From Brachybacterium vulturis (GTDB taxonomy: Bacteria > Actinomycetota > Actinomycetes > Actinomycetales > Dermabacteraceae): 64,000 bases of DNA. The position numbers and the translations under genes were made by a program. The stretch spans positions 2,170,001 to 2,234,000 of the forward strand of contig NZ_CP023563.1 in the NCBI RefSeq assembly GCF_002407185.1, written 5' to 3'. A model generated the notes under the pieces. It searched no databases. It saw only the letters and a list, made by a program, of their open reading frames with translations, and had not been told where the DNA came from. Shown here piece after piece: positions 8,835-17,895 of this stretch. How positions within the stretch are numbered: the stretch's first letter is position 1; the number at the start of each line of letters is the position of its first letter.

Positions 8835-9143
8835 GTGGTGTACGCAATCGTCCGCGCAGGCGGTCGTCAGGAGAAGGTGTCGGTCGGTGACACCATCGTG
8901 ATCAACCGCGTGGCAGGCGAGGCGGGCGACAGCGTCGATCTCGCTCCCGTGCTGCTGGTTGACGGCGACAAGGTCACTTCCGCCCAGAACGAGCTCGCGA
9001 AGGTGAAGGTCACCGCCGAGAAGGTCGAGGACCTTCGCGGCGAGAAGATCCGGATCCTCCGCTACAAGAACAAGACCGGTTACAAGAAGCGCCAGGGCCA
9101 CCGCCAGGAGCTCACCCGGCTGAAGATCACGGGCATCGCCTGA
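8835..9143 (+). CDS. rplU: Large ribosomal subunit protein bL21
   Basis: A 102-residue protein with the full L21 pattern: N-terminal [14 protein letters not shown], central basic beta-barrel segments and a C-terminal YKKRQGHRQ stretch that contacts 23S rRNA. Translation starts at GTG directly followed by a GTG valine codon. The upstream TGGAG about 8 bases away suits the first GTG. It is followed after 34 bases by rpmA, the universal L21-L27 pairing. Confidence 0.97.
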   Translation: MVYAIVRAGGRQEKVSVGDTIVINRVAGEAGDSVDLAPVLLVDGDKVTSAQNELAKVKVTAEKVEDLRGEKIRILRYKNKTGYKKRQGHRQELTRLKITGIA

Positions 9144-9177
9144 GCGATCCCTTCGACTAGACAAGGATTGATTCCAG

Positions 9178-9432
9178 ATGGCATCAAAGAAGGGCGTCAG
9201 CTCCTCCAAGAACGGGCGTGATTCCAACTCCCAGCGTCTCGGCGTCAAGCGCTTCGGCGGCCAGGTCGTCGGCGCGGGCGAGATTCTCGTGCGTCAGCGC
9301 GGCACCAGCATCCACCCCGGTGACGGTGTGGGTCGCGGCAACGACGACACGCTGTTCGCGCTCACCGCGGGCACCGTCGAGTTCGGCCGCAAGCGTGACC
9401 GCAAGGTGGTCAACGTCGTCGAGACGGTCTGA
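9178..9432 (+). CDS. rpmA: Large ribosomal subunit protein bL27
   Basis: An 84-residue protein of usual L27 length. The N-terminal tail [16 protein letters not shown] reaches the peptidyl-transferase centre; most relatives read MAHKKG, so a serine replaces the histidine here. There is no cleavable N-terminal extension of the kind found in Firmicutes. The gene is co-transcribed with rplU and is followed by a strong intrinsic terminator before obgE. Confidence 0.97.
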   Translation: MASKKGVSSSKNGRDSNSQRLGVKRFGGQVVGAGEILVRQRGTSIHPGDGVGRGNDDTLFALTAGTVEFGRKRDRKVVNVVETV

Positions 9433-9468
9433 CCGCCCGCCCCGGGTCGCGGGGCACACAGCGTCCTT

Positions 9469-9508
9469 CGAGGGGCGGAGCCGAACGCTCCGCCCCTCGA
9501 GGCTTTTC
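9469..9508 (+). terminator. Intrinsic terminator after rpmA
   Basis: A perfect 13-bp stem (9469-9481 with 9487-9499) with a 5-base CGAAC loop is followed within 4 bases by TTTTCT. This ends the rplU-rpmA transcript and separates it from obgE. Confidence 0.85.
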
Positions 9509-9533
9509 TCCCCTTCAGCATCGGAGTGCATCC

Positions 9534-11066
9534 ATGGCCACATTCGTCGACCGCGTCCAGCTGCAGGTCGTCGGCGGATCGGGCGGGCACGGCGCCGCGT
9601 CCATCCGCCGCGAGAAGTTCAAGCCCCTGGCCGGCCCCGACGGGGCCGACGGCGGCCGCGGCGGGGACGTGATCCTCGAGGTCGACGCCTCCACCACGAC
9701 TCTGCTGCAGTACCACCATCGCCCGCACCAGAGCGCCACCGGAGGCGGCTTCGGCAAGGGCGACCTGCGCCATGGCGCCAGCGGTGAGGACCTCGTCCTC
9801 GCGGTGCCGGACGGCACCGTGGTCACCGCCGAGGACGGCACCGTGCTGGCCGACATGATCGGCATCGGCACCCGCTTCGTGGCCGCCCGCGGTGGCAGCG
9901 GCGGGCTGGGCAATGCCGCGCTCGCCTCCCGGCAGCGCAAGGCTCCCGGCTTCGCCCTGCTCGGCGAGCCCGGGCAGGAGCGCACCCTGGTGCTCGAGCT
10001 GAAGTCCGTCGCGGATGTCGCGCTGGTGGGCTACCCCAGCGCCGGCAAGTCCTCGCTGATCGCGGCGATGAGCGCCGCCCGGCCGAAGATCGCCGACTAC
10101 CCCTTCACCACCCTGGTGCCGAACCTCGGCGTGGTCGAGGCCGGCGAGCACCGCTTCACCATCGCCGACGTCCCGGGCCTCATCCCCGGGGCCAGCCAGG
10201 GCAAGGGGCTGGGCCTGGACTTCCTGCGCCACATCGAGCGCTGCCACGTGCTGGTGCACGTGCTGGACACCGCCTCCCTCGAATCCGACCGGGACCCGCT
10301 CAGCGACCTCACCACGATCGAGCACGAGCTGGCGACCTATGCGGCGAGCCTCGACGAGGAGACCGACGGCAGGGTGCCGCTCATGCAGCGGCCCACGGTG
10401 GTCGTGCTGAACAAGACCGACCTGCCCGACGGCGAGGACATGGCCGATATCGTCCGCGATCAGCTCGCCGAGCGCGACGTGCCGGTCCTGGACGTCTCCG
10501 CCGTCTCCCACAAGGGTCTGCGCGAGCTCTCCTTCACCCTCGGCGAGCTCGTCGAGCAGGCGCGCGCCGCGCTGCCCGCTCCCGAACCGGCACCGATCGT
10601 CCTCACGCCCCGCGCCGTCGACGGGGGGGCCTCCCGCGTCGTCACCGAGCAGTACGACGGCCACACCGCGTTCCGCGTGCAGGGCGACAAGCCCGAGCGC
10701 TGGGTGCGACAGACCGACTTCACCAATGACGAGGCCGTCGGCTTCCTCGCCGACCGGCTCGCGAAGCTCGGCGTCGAGGACCAGCTGTACGCCGCCGGTG
10801 CCGTGCCCGGCTCCACGGTGCTGATCGGCCCCGGCGACGACGCGGTCGTCTTCGACTGGGAGCCGACGATGGTGGGCGGCGCCGAGATGCTGGGCCGCCG
10901 CGGCACCGACGACCGCTTCGAGGACCGCTCCCGTCCCACCCGGGAGATGAAGAAGGAGCAGCAGCGCGCCCGCACCGCCGAGCGGATGGGGCGGATCTCG
11001 GCGATGGAGGCGGAGCGCAGGGCCGGCCACTGGGCCGACCCGTCCTCCGAGGAGGGGACGCGGTGA
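9534..11066 (+). CDS. obgE: GTPase Obg (CgtA)
   Basis: Obg is a ribosome-associated GTPase acting in 50S maturation and stress control. The 510 residues show the glycine-rich Obg fold (about 1-158), a G domain with G1 GYPSAGKSS at 166-174, the G3 DVPGLIPGA and G4 NKTD motifs, and a C-terminal OCT domain (about 345-430), followed by a charged actinobacterial tail. The [20 protein letters not shown] stretch is typical. The stop codon overlaps the GTG of proB, so translation of the two is coupled. Confidence 0.97.
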   Translation: MATFVDRVQLQVVGGSGGHGAASIRREKFKPLAGPDGADGGRGGDVILEVDASTTTLLQYHHRPHQSATGGGFGKGDLRHGASGEDLVLAVPDGTVVTAEDGTVLADMIGIGTRFVAARGGSGGLGNAALASRQRKAPGFALLGEPGQERTLVLELKSVADVALVGYPSAGKSSLIAAMSAARPKIADYPFTTLVPNLGVVEAGEHRFTIADVPGLIPGASQGKGLGLDFLRHIERCHVLVHVLDTASLESDRDPLSDLTTIEHELATYAASLDEETDGRVPLMQRPTVVVLNKTDLPDGEDMADIVRDQLAERDVPVLDVSAVSHKGLRELSFTLGELVEQARAALPAPEPAPIVLTPRAVDGGASRVVTEQYDGHTAFRVQGDKPERWVRQTDFTNDEAVGFLADRLAKLGVEDQLYAAGAVPGSTVLIGPGDDAVVFDWEPTMVGGAEMLGRRGTDDRFEDRSRPTREMKKEQQRARTAERMGRISAMEAERRAGHWADPSSEEGTR

Positions 11067-12208
11067 GCATCACGGAGCTGCGTCAGCCCGAGCGGCTGAC
11101 CACCCGTGACGCGCTTCCCTCCGCCCGCCGGATCGTCGTCAAGATCGGCTCCTCGAGCCTCACCGACGAGCACGGGCATCTGGATCAGGACCAGATCCAG
11201 CACATCGCGGATACCGCCGCCCGGCTCGTCGAGCGCGGCACGGAGCTGGTGATCGTCTCCTCCGGGGCCATCGCCGCCGCACTGGGTCCGCTGGGCCTGC
11301 CCGAGCGGCCGGTCGCCGTCGCGCTGCAGCAGGCGGCCGCGAGCGTCGGCCAGGCGCTGCTGGCCACCGCCTGGCAGGGGGCCTTCGCCCGACACCAGCG
11401 GATCACCGGACAGGTGCTGCTCACGGAGTCGGACGTGATCCGCCCGCAGACCTACCGCAACGTGCGCACCGCGCTCGAGGCGCTGCTGGACCTGGGCACC
11501 GTGCCGGTGGTCAACGAGAACGACACCACCGCCACCCATGAGATCCGCTTCGGCGACAACGATCGCCTGGCGGCGCTGGTCGCGCAGCTGCTGGGCGCGG
11601 ATGCGCTGATCCTGCTCACCGACGTCGACGCCCTGTACACCGCACCCCCGAGAGATCCCGGCGCCGAGCGCATCGGACAGGTCGACGACGTGGCCCACCT
11701 GGCCGGGGTGAGCATCGGCCCGGTCGGCTCCAAGGTCGGCACCGGCGGCATGGTCACCAAGCTCTCGGCCGCGCAGCTCGCCTCCACCACCGGCACCGCC
11801 GCGCTGATGACCTCCACCGAGCAGTTCGGTCCCGCGCTCGCGGGGCAGGACGTGGGCACCTTCTTCCCGGCGCAGCACGGCCGCCGGCGCTCCCGTCTGG
11901 TGTGGCTGCGCTTCGCGACCCGGGGTGCCGGCACCGTGCATCTCGACGAGGGCGCCTCCCAGGCGGTGCGCAGCCGCCGCCGTTCGCTGCTGGCCGTCGG
12001 CATCTCCCGCGTCGAGGGCACCTTCCCGGCCGGGGTCCCCGTCGACCTCGCCGCACCGGACGGCGAGATCATCGCTCGCGGTCTGACCTCCTTCAGCAGC
12101 GACGAGCTGAGGGCCATGGCCGGTCGCAGCACCCTCGACGCCCGCGAGCAGCTCGGGGACCGCTTCCGTCGCCCCGCCATCCACCGCGACCAGCTGGTGG
12201 TGCTCTGA
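11063..12208 (+). CDS. proB: Glutamate 5-kinase
   Basis: ProB phosphorylates glutamate to gamma-glutamyl phosphate, the first step of proline synthesis. The 381 residues contain the amino-acid kinase domain ([11 protein letters not shown] near 27-37, the glycine-rich [10 protein letters not shown] segment, VNENDTT and FGDNDRLAA substrate motifs) and a C-terminal PUA domain (about 285-370). Translation starts at GTG overlapping the obgE stop (GTGA). proA lies 94 bases downstream, so both enzymes that make glutamate semialdehyde are adjacent. Confidence 0.97.
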   Translation: MSITELRQPERLTTRDALPSARRIVVKIGSSSLTDEHGHLDQDQIQHIADTAARLVERGTELVIVSSGAIAAALGPLGLPERPVAVALQQAAASVGQALLATAWQGAFARHQRITGQVLLTESDVIRPQTYRNVRTALEALLDLGTVPVVNENDTTATHEIRFGDNDRLAALVAQLLGADALILLTDVDALYTAPPRDPGAERIGQVDDVAHLAGVSIGPVGSKVGTGGMVTKLSAAQLASTTGTAALMTSTEQFGPALAGQDVGTFFPAQHGRRRSRLVWLRFATRGAGTVHLDEGASQAVRSRRRSLLAVGISRVEGTFPAGVPVDLAAPDGEIIARGLTSFSSDELRAMAGRSTLDAREQLGDRFRRPAIHRDQLVVL

Positions 12209-12289
12209 GCCCGAGGGGCACTGACCGGTCGTGCGCTGAGCACGATGTCTGCTGGTCGGACGCCCCTTCTCGGGACACGACCACACTCG

Positions 12290-12295
12290 TAGACT
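12290..12295 (+). promoter_or_regulatory. Candidate -10 box giving a leaderless proA mRNA
   Basis: TAGACT ends 7 bases before the proA ATG and there is no Shine-Dalgarno in the CCCCACC between them. That geometry puts the predicted transcription start on the A of the ATG, as in leaderless actinobacterial mRNAs. The matching -35 region (TTCTCG, 17 bases upstream) is poor. Confidence 0.4.
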
Positions 12296-12302
12296 CCCCA
12301 CC

Positions 12303-13574
12303 ATGGACTCTCCCGTGACCACCGCCGTCCTCGCCGCCGCCCGTGCCGCGAAGGATGCGCAACCGGCGCTGGCCCGCCTGCACCGCGGCGCCAAGGACCA
12401 GCTGCTGCTGGCCATGGCCGCGGCGCTGGTGGAGCGGGCGGAGGAGATCGTCGGTGCCAATGCGCGCGATCTCGCCGCCGCCGACGACGCGGGCATGGCC
12501 CCCGGCCTGCGGGACCGGCTCGCGCTGGACCCCGAGCGGGTCGCGACGATCTCCCAGCAGCTGCGGGACGCCGCCGCCCTGCCCGACCCCGTCGGAGAGG
12601 TGATCCGCGGCTCCGTGCTCGACAACGGGCTCGAGCTGCGCGAGGTGCGGGTGCCGATGGGGGTGATCGGCATGGTCTACGAGGCCCGGCCGAACGTCAC
12701 CGTCGATGCCGCCGGCCTCGCCCTCAAGGCAGGCAGCGCCGTGGTGCTGCGCGGCGGTTCGGCGGCGCTGCACTCGAACACGGCGCTGATCGGAGTGCTG
12801 CGCGATGTGCTGGCCGCCCACGAGCTGCCCGCGGACCTGATCGTCGGGATCGACGAGCACGGCCGCGACGGGGTGGACGTGCTGATGCGCGCCCGCGGCC
12901 TGGTGGACGTGCTGATCCCGCGCGGCGGTGCCGGGCTGATCCGGCGGGTGGTGGAGAACTCGCTGGTCCCCGTCATCGAGACCGGCACCGGGAAGACCCA
13001 CGTGCTGGTCGATGCGAGCGCCGACCTCGACCAGGCCGTGGCCATCGTCGCCAACGCCAAGCTGCAGCGGATCGGGGTGTGCAATGCACTGGAGACCCTG
13101 CTGGTCCATCGCGACATCGCCGCGCAGGCGCTGCCGCGTCTGGCGGCGCCGCTGGCCGCCGCCGGGGTGCGGCTGCATGCCGATGAGCGGGCCGCGGCGC
13201 TGCTGCCCTCCGGCCCCGATGTCGTCGCCGCGACCGCCGAGGACTGGGACACCGAGTACCTCGCCCTCGAGCTCGCGGTCGCGGTGGTGGACGACCTCGA
13301 CGCGGCGCTGGCCCACATCCGGGCCCACTCCACCGGCCACACCGAGTCGATCCTCACCCGCGATCTGACCAGCCAGCAGCGCTTCCTGGCGGAGGTCGAC
13401 TCCGCGGTGGTGATGGCCAACGCCTCCACCCGCTTCTCCGACGGCGGCGAGTTCGGCTTCGGCGCGGAGATCGGCATCTCCACCCAGAAGCTGCACGCCC
13501 GCGGCCCGATGGGGCTGCGGGAGATCACGGCGAGCAAGTGGCTGGTGGTGGGGCAGGGCCAGGTCAGGCCGTGA
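12303..13574 (+). CDS. proA: Gamma-glutamyl phosphate reductase
   Basis: ProA reduces gamma-glutamyl phosphate to glutamate-5-semialdehyde with NADPH. The 423-residue protein belongs to the aldehyde dehydrogenase superfamily. Family signatures include [26 protein letters not shown], the ETGTGKTHV stretch and the catalytic cysteine in [14 protein letters not shown]. The C-terminal [22 protein letters not shown] motif is diagnostic. Together with proB it supplies the first two steps of proline synthesis. The ATG lacks a ribosome-binding site, in line with leaderless transcription. Confidence 0.97.
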   Translation: MDSPVTTAVLAAARAAKDAQPALARLHRGAKDQLLLAMAAALVERAEEIVGANARDLAAADDAGMAPGLRDRLALDPERVATISQQLRDAAALPDPVGEVIRGSVLDNGLELREVRVPMGVIGMVYEARPNVTVDAAGLALKAGSAVVLRGGSAALHSNTALIGVLRDVLAAHELPADLIVGIDEHGRDGVDVLMRARGLVDVLIPRGGAGLIRRVVENSLVPVIETGTGKTHVLVDASADLDQAVAIVANAKLQRIGVCNALETLLVHRDIAAQALPRLAAPLAAAGVRLHADERAAALLPSGPDVVAATAEDWDTEYLALELAVAVVDDLDAALAHIRAHSTGHTESILTRDLTSQQRFLAEVDSAVVMANASTRFSDGGEFGFGAEIGISTQKLHARGPMGLREITASKWLVVGQGQVRP

Positions 13575-13663
13575 CCCGACTCCCATCATGCGCGTCAGGG
13601 TGCTGACCGACTGCGCCGCTGTGGGATGATGGGCCGGTCACCCGTGGAAAGGGCTTCTAGACC

Positions 13664-13852
13664 ATGATCGATCAGCTCATGATCCTCGCCGAGTCCGGCG
13701 CGCACACCAGTGAGGCGCTCAGCGCTCCGGCCGTCGGCATCGGCATCTTCGTCATCCTGATGATTCTGCTGGGCTTCACCTGGCTCACCGGCGGAGCGCA
13801 CCACCGCAGCCTGGACAAGAAGCGCAAGAACTCCTCCGACTCCGACCACTGA
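13664..13852 (+). CDS. Small single-pass membrane protein
   Basis: A 62-residue product with a short acidic N-terminus, one clear hydrophobic helix (about residues 22-42, [18 protein letters not shown]) and a basic, serine-rich tail ([15 protein letters not shown]). It sits only 5 bases before nadD and is probably co-transcribed with it. Small proteins of this shape are common in front of nadD in related actinomycetes, but I know no function. The length, composition and tight spacing suggest a real gene rather than a chance frame. Confidence 0.7.
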   Translation: MIDQLMILAESGAHTSEALSAPAVGIGIFVILMILLGFTWLTGGAHHRSLDKKRKNSSDSDH

Positions 13853-13857
13853 CCTCC

Positions 13858-14463
13858 GTGGAGCTGCAGCGGCGACGGATCGGCGTGATGGGCGGGACCT
13901 TCGATCCCATCCACCACGGGCACCTCGTCGCCGCCAGCGAGGTGCAGAGCGTCTTCGCGCTCGACGAGGTCGTCTTCGTGCCCACCGGCAGGCCCTGGCA
14001 GAAGCCGGACCAGGAGATCTCCGATCCCGAGCACCGCTACCTGATGACGGTCGTCGCCACCGCCGCGAACCCGGTGTTCACCGTCTCGCGGGCGGACATC
14101 GACCGCCCGGGGGACACCTACACCAGCGACACCCTGCGTGACCTCCACCGCGAGCAGCCGGACGCCGACCTCTTCTTCATCACCGGCGCCGACGCCCTGC
14201 AGAACATCCTCACCTGGAAGAACACCGAGGAGATCTTCGAGCTCGCGCATTTCGTGGGGGTCACCAGGCCCGGGCACGAGCTCGACACCTCCGGCCTGCC
14301 CGAGGACGGCGTGACCCTGATCGAGGTCCCGGCGATGGCGATCAGCTCCACCGACTGCCGCACCCGCGTGGCCGCCGGCGGACCGGTCTGGTACCTGGTC
14401 CCCGACGGGGTCGTCCAATACATCAACAAGTACGCGCTCTACACAGGAGGTGACGGCCGATGA
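13858..14463 (+). CDS. nadD: Nicotinate-nucleotide adenylyltransferase
   Basis: NadD converts nicotinate mononucleotide and ATP to deamido-NAD, the step shared by de novo and salvage NAD synthesis. The 201-residue protein shows the nucleotidyltransferase motif [11 protein letters not shown] (12-22) and the C-terminal [10 protein letters not shown] motif (the ISSTxIR equivalent), and the RPG loop in VTRPGHEL. Start is GTG. The stop overlaps the ATG of the next gene (ATGA). The rest of the pathway (nadABC) is encoded about 32 kb downstream in this window. Confidence 0.95.
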   Translation: MELQRRRIGVMGGTFDPIHHGHLVAASEVQSVFALDEVVFVPTGRPWQKPDQEISDPEHRYLMTVVATAANPVFTVSRADIDRPGDTYTSDTLRDLHREQPDADLFFITGADALQNILTWKNTEEIFELAHFVGVTRPGHELDTSGLPEDGVTLIEVPAMAISSTDCRTRVAAGGPVWYLVPDGVVQYINKYALYTGGDGR

Positions 14464-15050
14464 CCGAGCCCGAGACCACTCCGCGCCGCGGGCGCCGCGC
14501 CCGTGCGCTGAGCCCCGAGGAGCAGGCCGCCCTCGAGGCGCGCGCCGCGAGGGAGGCCCCCGGCGGGCAGGCGGCCGCGCCCGGCGTGCGCGGCGCCGTC
14601 GCCCCGCCCACCGCGGACACCCCCGTGCCCGCCCTGCGCAAGTTCGGTCGCCGCGCCCGCATCATCGAGCTCAGCGAGCAGCCCGAGGCAGCCCCCGCCG
14701 CCTCCGGACGAGGCGCCGCCACCACGGCCGAGGACGGCTCCGCCGCGGGGGTCAGCCGCGATCACGACGGCGTCGAGCTGGGCGAGCTCTCGGTCACCGA
14801 GGCCCCCGAGCCGCGCCCGGCACCGCGCTTCGACGGCAAGGTGCTGCATCGCCCCGAGAGCAACGGCGGCCGACTGCTGCCGTGGCTGGTGTGGATCCTC
14901 ATCGCGATCGCCCTGGTGGTGCTGGTCGCTCTGCTGCTGACCGGGGTCATCGGCCCCGACACGGCAGCGTCCGCGCTGTCCCCGGTCCCCTCCGATCATC
15001 TGTCCGACCTGTCCCTCGATCATCCCGTCCTGGAGGAACCTGCCGCGTGA
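14460..15050 (+). CDS. Uncharacterised single-pass membrane protein between nadD and rsfS
   Basis: A 196-residue protein without a recognised domain. The first half is Arg/Ala/Pro-rich and probably disordered and cytoplasmic; one strong hydrophobic helix lies near residues 140-165 ([22 protein letters not shown]), followed by a short acidic outside tail. Both ends overlap neighbours by 4 bases (ATGA with nadD, GTGA with rsfS), so it is an integral member of this operon. Genes in this position are widespread in Micrococcales but poorly conserved in sequence. No function can be proposed from the sequence. Confidence 0.8.
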   Translation: MTEPETTPRRGRRARALSPEEQAALEARAAREAPGGQAAAPGVRGAVAPPTADTPVPALRKFGRRARIIELSEQPEAAPAASGRGAATTAEDGSAAGVSRDHDGVELGELSVTEAPEPRPAPRFDGKVLHRPESNGGRLLPWLVWILIAIALVVLVALLLTGVIGPDTAASALSPVPSDHLSDLSLDHPVLEEPAA

Positions 15051-15424
15051 GCGCTCCTGAAGAATCTCTCGACCTCGCCCGGGTGGCCGGCCGGGCCGCC
15101 GCCGACAAGTTCGCCGAGGAGGTCATCGGCCTCGATGTCTCCGAGCTCGTCGTGATCACCGATGCCTTCCTCGTCTGCAGCGGCGAGACCGAACGACAGG
15201 TCGCCGCGATCGTCGACGGCATCGAGGAGGCCCTGCTGACCGAGCGCCGCCGCAAACCGCTGCGTCGGGAGGGCGAGCGCGAGGCCCGCTGGGTGCTGCT
15301 GGACTACGGCGACATCGTCGTGCACGTCCAGCATGCCGAGGATCGCGTCTTCTACGCCCTCGAGCGCCTGTGGCGCGACGCCCCCGTCATCGATCTGCAG
15401 ATCGACGCGGACCGCACGGCGTGA
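15047..15424 (+). CDS. rsfS: Ribosome silencing factor RsfS
   Basis: RsfS binds ribosomal protein L14 and blocks subunit joining under nutrient limitation. The 125-residue product has the family core: ELVVITDAFLVCSGETERQV, a GEREARWVLLDYGDIVVHV motif and FYALERLW. I chose the GTG at 15047, which overlaps the stop of the preceding gene and has a GGAGGA site 8 bases upstream; the open frame extending further upstream is a shadow. It overlaps the next gene by 4 bases. Confidence 0.95.
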   Translation: MSAPEESLDLARVAGRAAADKFAEEVIGLDVSELVVITDAFLVCSGETERQVAAIVDGIEEALLTERRRKPLRREGEREARWVLLDYGDIVVHVQHAEDRVFYALERLWRDAPVIDLQIDADRTA

Positions 15425-16053
15425 GGGGCCCCCGCACGCGTCTGGTCCTGGTGCGCCACGGACAGACGGATTTCAATCGGGAGGGCCGCCTCCAGGGCCA
15501 GGTCGACATCCCGCTGAACCCCACCGGGATCCGGCAGGCCGAGTCGCTCGCGCCCGTGGTCGCCGCGACCCCGCCGGACGTCCTGGTCTCCTCGCCGCTG
15601 GAGCGCGCCGTGGAGACCGCCCGCCTGATGAGCCGCGGCACCGACGTCGAGCTCAGGACGGACGACGCCTTCCTCGAGCGCGGATTCGGCCGGTGGGAGG
15701 GGCTCCGCGGCGAGGAGATCCGGATGCGCTGGCCCGAGCAGCATGCGGACTGGCGCGCGCACCGCCCGGTGCTCGGGCTGGACGTGGAGGACCGCCCCGA
15801 GGTGGGGGCGCGGGTCGCCGCCGCGTGCCGCGCCCTGGTCGCCGATCACGTGGGCGGGACCGTGATGGTCGTCGCCCACGGCGCTGCGATCACCCTGGGC
15901 ATCACCGCGCTGCTGGGCCTGGACACCAACGGTTTCCGCGGTCTCGCCGGGATGGAGAACTGCCACCGCTCCGTGCTCGAACCGCTCACCGGGGAGACGG
16001 CGAACGGCCTGATGAGGTTGGTGTCACACAACCTCGCCCCCGATTTCCTCTGA
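15421..16053 (+). CDS. Histidine phosphatase family protein (phosphoglycerate mutase-like)
   Basis: A 210-residue member of the histidine phosphatase superfamily. The phosphorylated histidine is in LVLVRHGQTD near residue 14, the acid residue region in LERGFGRWEGL, and the second histidine in VMVVAHGAAI. I chose the GTG overlapping the rsfS stop (GTGA); an in-frame ATG at 15370 would overlap rsfS by over 50 bases. Genes directly after rsfS of this type are usually annotated as phosphoglycerate mutases, but the substrate cannot be told from sequence. Confidence 0.88.
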   Translation: MRGPRTRLVLVRHGQTDFNREGRLQGQVDIPLNPTGIRQAESLAPVVAATPPDVLVSSPLERAVETARLMSRGTDVELRTDDAFLERGFGRWEGLRGEEIRMRWPEQHADWRAHRPVLGLDVEDRPEVGARVAAACRALVADHVGGTVMVVAHGAAITLGITALLGLDTNGFRGLAGMENCHRSVLEPLTGETANGLMRLVSHNLAPDFL

Positions 16054-16073
16054 TCTCGGAGGCCGTGTAATAT
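16045..16073 (+). promoter_or_regulatory. Candidate tRNA-Ala promoter
   Basis: TAATAT (16068-16073) is a near-ideal -10 box, unusually AT-rich for this genome. The region 17 bases upstream (TTCCTC) is a weak -35. The predicted start is about 25 bases before the tRNA. Confidence 0.5.
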
Positions 16074-16105
16074 CGTCTCGTCGCCCTGGGGGCGGCACCC
16101 GATAC

Positions 16106-16178
16106 GGGGCTATGGCGCAGTTGGTAGCGCGCTTCCATGGCATGGAAGAGGTCTGGGGTTCGAATCCCCATAGCTCCA
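16106..16178 (+). tRNA. tRNA-Ala (anticodon GGC)
   Basis: The 73-base sequence folds as a complete cloverleaf. Acceptor arms are GGGGCTA and TAGCTCC (one G-T pair), the anticodon stem is CTTCC/GGAAG with loop ATGGCAT giving anticodon GGC, and the T arm contains GGTTCGAATCC. The discriminator base is A, followed by CT, so the 3' CCA is not encoded. Confidence 0.97.
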
Positions 16179-16211
16179 CTCGAGAAACCGTGAGACAGTG
16201 ACTCGTCAGCA

Positions 16212-16239
16212 GGGCCCCACCGCAGGGTGGGGCCCTTCT
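16212..16239 (+). terminator. Intrinsic terminator after tRNA-Ala
   Basis: A perfect 10-bp stem GGGCCCCACC/GGTGGGGCCC with a 4-base GCAG loop is followed by TTCT. It lies between the tRNA and the convergent end of the mod operon and could serve both strands. Confidence 0.75.
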
Positions 16240-16261
16240 GCTGTCCGGGCTCCGGCCCGGC

Positions 16262-17278
16262 TCAGATCTCCGAGGCGAGCCACCTGATGACCTCGCCGGC
16301 GGGGCCCTCGGGGGCGCTGCGCCAGCCGGTGCCCGCCCACAGGTGCAGCTGCTGCGCATCGCCCGCCGCCGCAGCCTTCCGCCGCAGCTCGCGGGTCAGA
16401 CGGTGGACCTGCGGGTAGCCCGTCGGCGCGGTCTCGTGATGGCGGTCCACGAAGTCGTTGCGCAGGGAGCGGGCGGGCCGGCCGGTGAAGGCCCGCGTCA
16501 GCACCGTGGTGCGGAACGAGGGGTCCGCCAGGGCGGCGCGATGGGTGGGGGAGGTGCCCGCCTCGTCGGTGCGCAGCAGCATCGTGCCGCACACCACGCC
16601 CTCGGCCCCGGCGGTGAGGATCCGTCGTACCGCGTCCGGGCCGTCCACCCCGCCCGCACCCAGCAGCGGCAGCTCGACCGTCGCGCGCACCTGGCGCACC
16701 AGCTCCTCGGTGCGGATCGGACCCGGGGTCCGGGAGGGGTGATGGGTCGCGCTGTGCCCGCCTGCGCCGGGGCCCTGCACGACCAGGCCGTCGGCCCCGC
16801 GCCCGGCGGCGGCACGGGCCTCCTCGGGATCGGTGACGCTCACGAGCACGGTGGTCCCCACCGCCTGCAGCGCGGCCACCGTCGCCGCGGGCGGCAGGCC
16901 GAAGGTGAACGAGACCACCGGCACCGGAGCCTCGCACAGCAGCGCCAGCTTCGCGGCGACGTGGTCGTCGTCCCGCCGCGGCACGGGGTCCAGAGCGACC
17001 CCGAGCCGGGCCGCGTCCTCGCCGAGCTCCTCCACATAGGCGGCGAAGGCCTCCTCGTCGATCTCCCAGGGAGGCAGCACGAAGAGATTCACTCCGAAGC
17101 CGGTGCCCAGTCCCCGCGCCGCGGCGATGTCGGCCGCCAGCGCCTCGGGCGACAGATTCCCACCCGCCAGGAACGGGAACGCCCCGGCCGCGGAGACGGC
17201 TCCGGCCAGGGCGAGCGTGGAGGGGCCGCCCGCCATGGGGGCGGCGACCAGCGGGAGAGGGGAGTCCAGGAGGGTCAT
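16262..17278 (-). CDS. Nitronate monooxygenase (2-nitropropane dioxygenase family)
   Basis: A 338-residue FMN-dependent TIM-barrel enzyme that would oxidise alkyl nitronates such as propionate 3-nitronate. The N-terminal VAAPMAGG and the FMN-phosphate/His motif VQGPGAGGHS (catalytic-type H175) match the family, as does LLGAGGVDGPD. It is the last gene of the minus-strand mod chain: its ATG overlaps the stop of the HhH glycosylase by 4 bases. The link to molybdate genes is not explained by the known chemistry. Some relatives are enoyl-ACP reductase II-like, so substrate is uncertain. Confidence 0.85.
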   Translation of the reverse strand: MTLLDSPLPLVAAPMAGGPSTLALAGAVSAAGAFPFLAGGNLSPEALAADIAAARGLGTGFGVNLFVLPPWEIDEEAFAAYVEELGEDAARLGVALDPVPRRDDDHVAAKLALLCEAPVPVVSFTFGLPPAATVAALQAVGTTVLVSVTDPEEARAAAGRGADGLVVQGPGAGGHSATHHPSRTPGPIRTEELVRQVRATVELPLLGAGGVDGPDAVRRILTAGAEGVVCGTMLLRTDEAGTSPTHRAALADPSFRTTVLTRAFTGRPARSLRNDFVDRHHETAPTGYPQVHRLTRELRRKAAAAGDAQQLHLWAGTGWRSAPEGPAGEVIRWLASEI

Positions 17279-17895
17279 GCTCCGATCCTCCCAGGTGCAC
17301 TGCGTCGCCGGCGGCGCCGCTTCCCCTCCTCCACGATCAGTCCGTGCAGCTCGGCGAGCTCCGCGGCGGTGAAGCCGGCGTCGGCGAGGGGCTTCTCCAC
17401 CGCGCGACGGAACGCCCGGTACGAGCCCGGCACGTCGGCACCCCGCGCCCTGAGCAGGCGCCGGGCGTACTCATCGCACAGGAAGGCCGGCCGGCCGAAG
17501 CAGTACAGCGAGATCGCATCCGCGGTCTCCTCACCGACGCCCTCGATGCTCAGCAGCTCGCTGCGCAGCCGCGCATCGTCCAGCGACCGGGCTGCCGCGG
17601 AGCGTCCGGCCCACCAGCGGGCGAGCGCCTGGACGCGGCGCGGCTTGGTGCGGGCGAACCCGGCGGGGCGTACCAGCTCCCGCACGGTCTCCTCCCCGGC
17701 CTCCGCGAGGGGAGCGGGCGCCAGCAGCCACGCGGCACGCAGCGCCGCGATCGCGGAGGCGGCCTGCTCCCAGCGGCTGCGCTGGACCAGCACCGCGCCC
17801 ACGGCGATCTCGAAGGGCTCCTGGCCGGGCCACCACCAGCCCTGGGGGCCGTGCCGCTCGCGCAGCTCGCGGTGCAGGACGCGCAGGTCGATCAT
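17275..17895 (-). CDS. HhH-GPD DNA glycosylase, endonuclease III-like without Fe-S cluster
   Basis: A 206-residue base-excision repair protein. The helix-hairpin-helix LLSIEGVGEETADAI (114-128) and the catalytic aspartate D141 in LCDEYARR are clear. At the position of the endonuclease III catalytic lysine (GVGRK) this protein has glutamate (E123), 18 residues before the Asp as expected. The C-terminal four-cysteine cluster loop is absent and replaced by a run of arginines. These features resemble the MagIII-type 3-methyladenine glycosylases rather than a bifunctional lyase; that substrate is inference. Both ends overlap modC and the nitronate monooxygenase gene by 4 bases. Confidence 0.82.
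   Translation of the reverse strand: MIDLRVLHRELRERHGPQGWWWPGQEPFEIAVGAVLVQRSRWEQAASAIAALRAAWLLAPAPLAEAGEETVRELVRPAGFARTKPRRVQALARWWAGRSAAARSLDDARLRSELLSIEGVGEETADAISLYCFGRPAFLCDEYARRLLRARGADVPGSYRAFRRAVEKPLADAGFTAAELAELHGLIVEEGKRRRRRRSAPGRIGA

Noticed and set aside
12229..12245. TCGTGC/GCACGA hairpin after proB as an intrinsic terminator
   Set aside because: The stem is only 6 bp and no T-run follows, so I leave it unannotated; proB and proA may still be separately transcribed.
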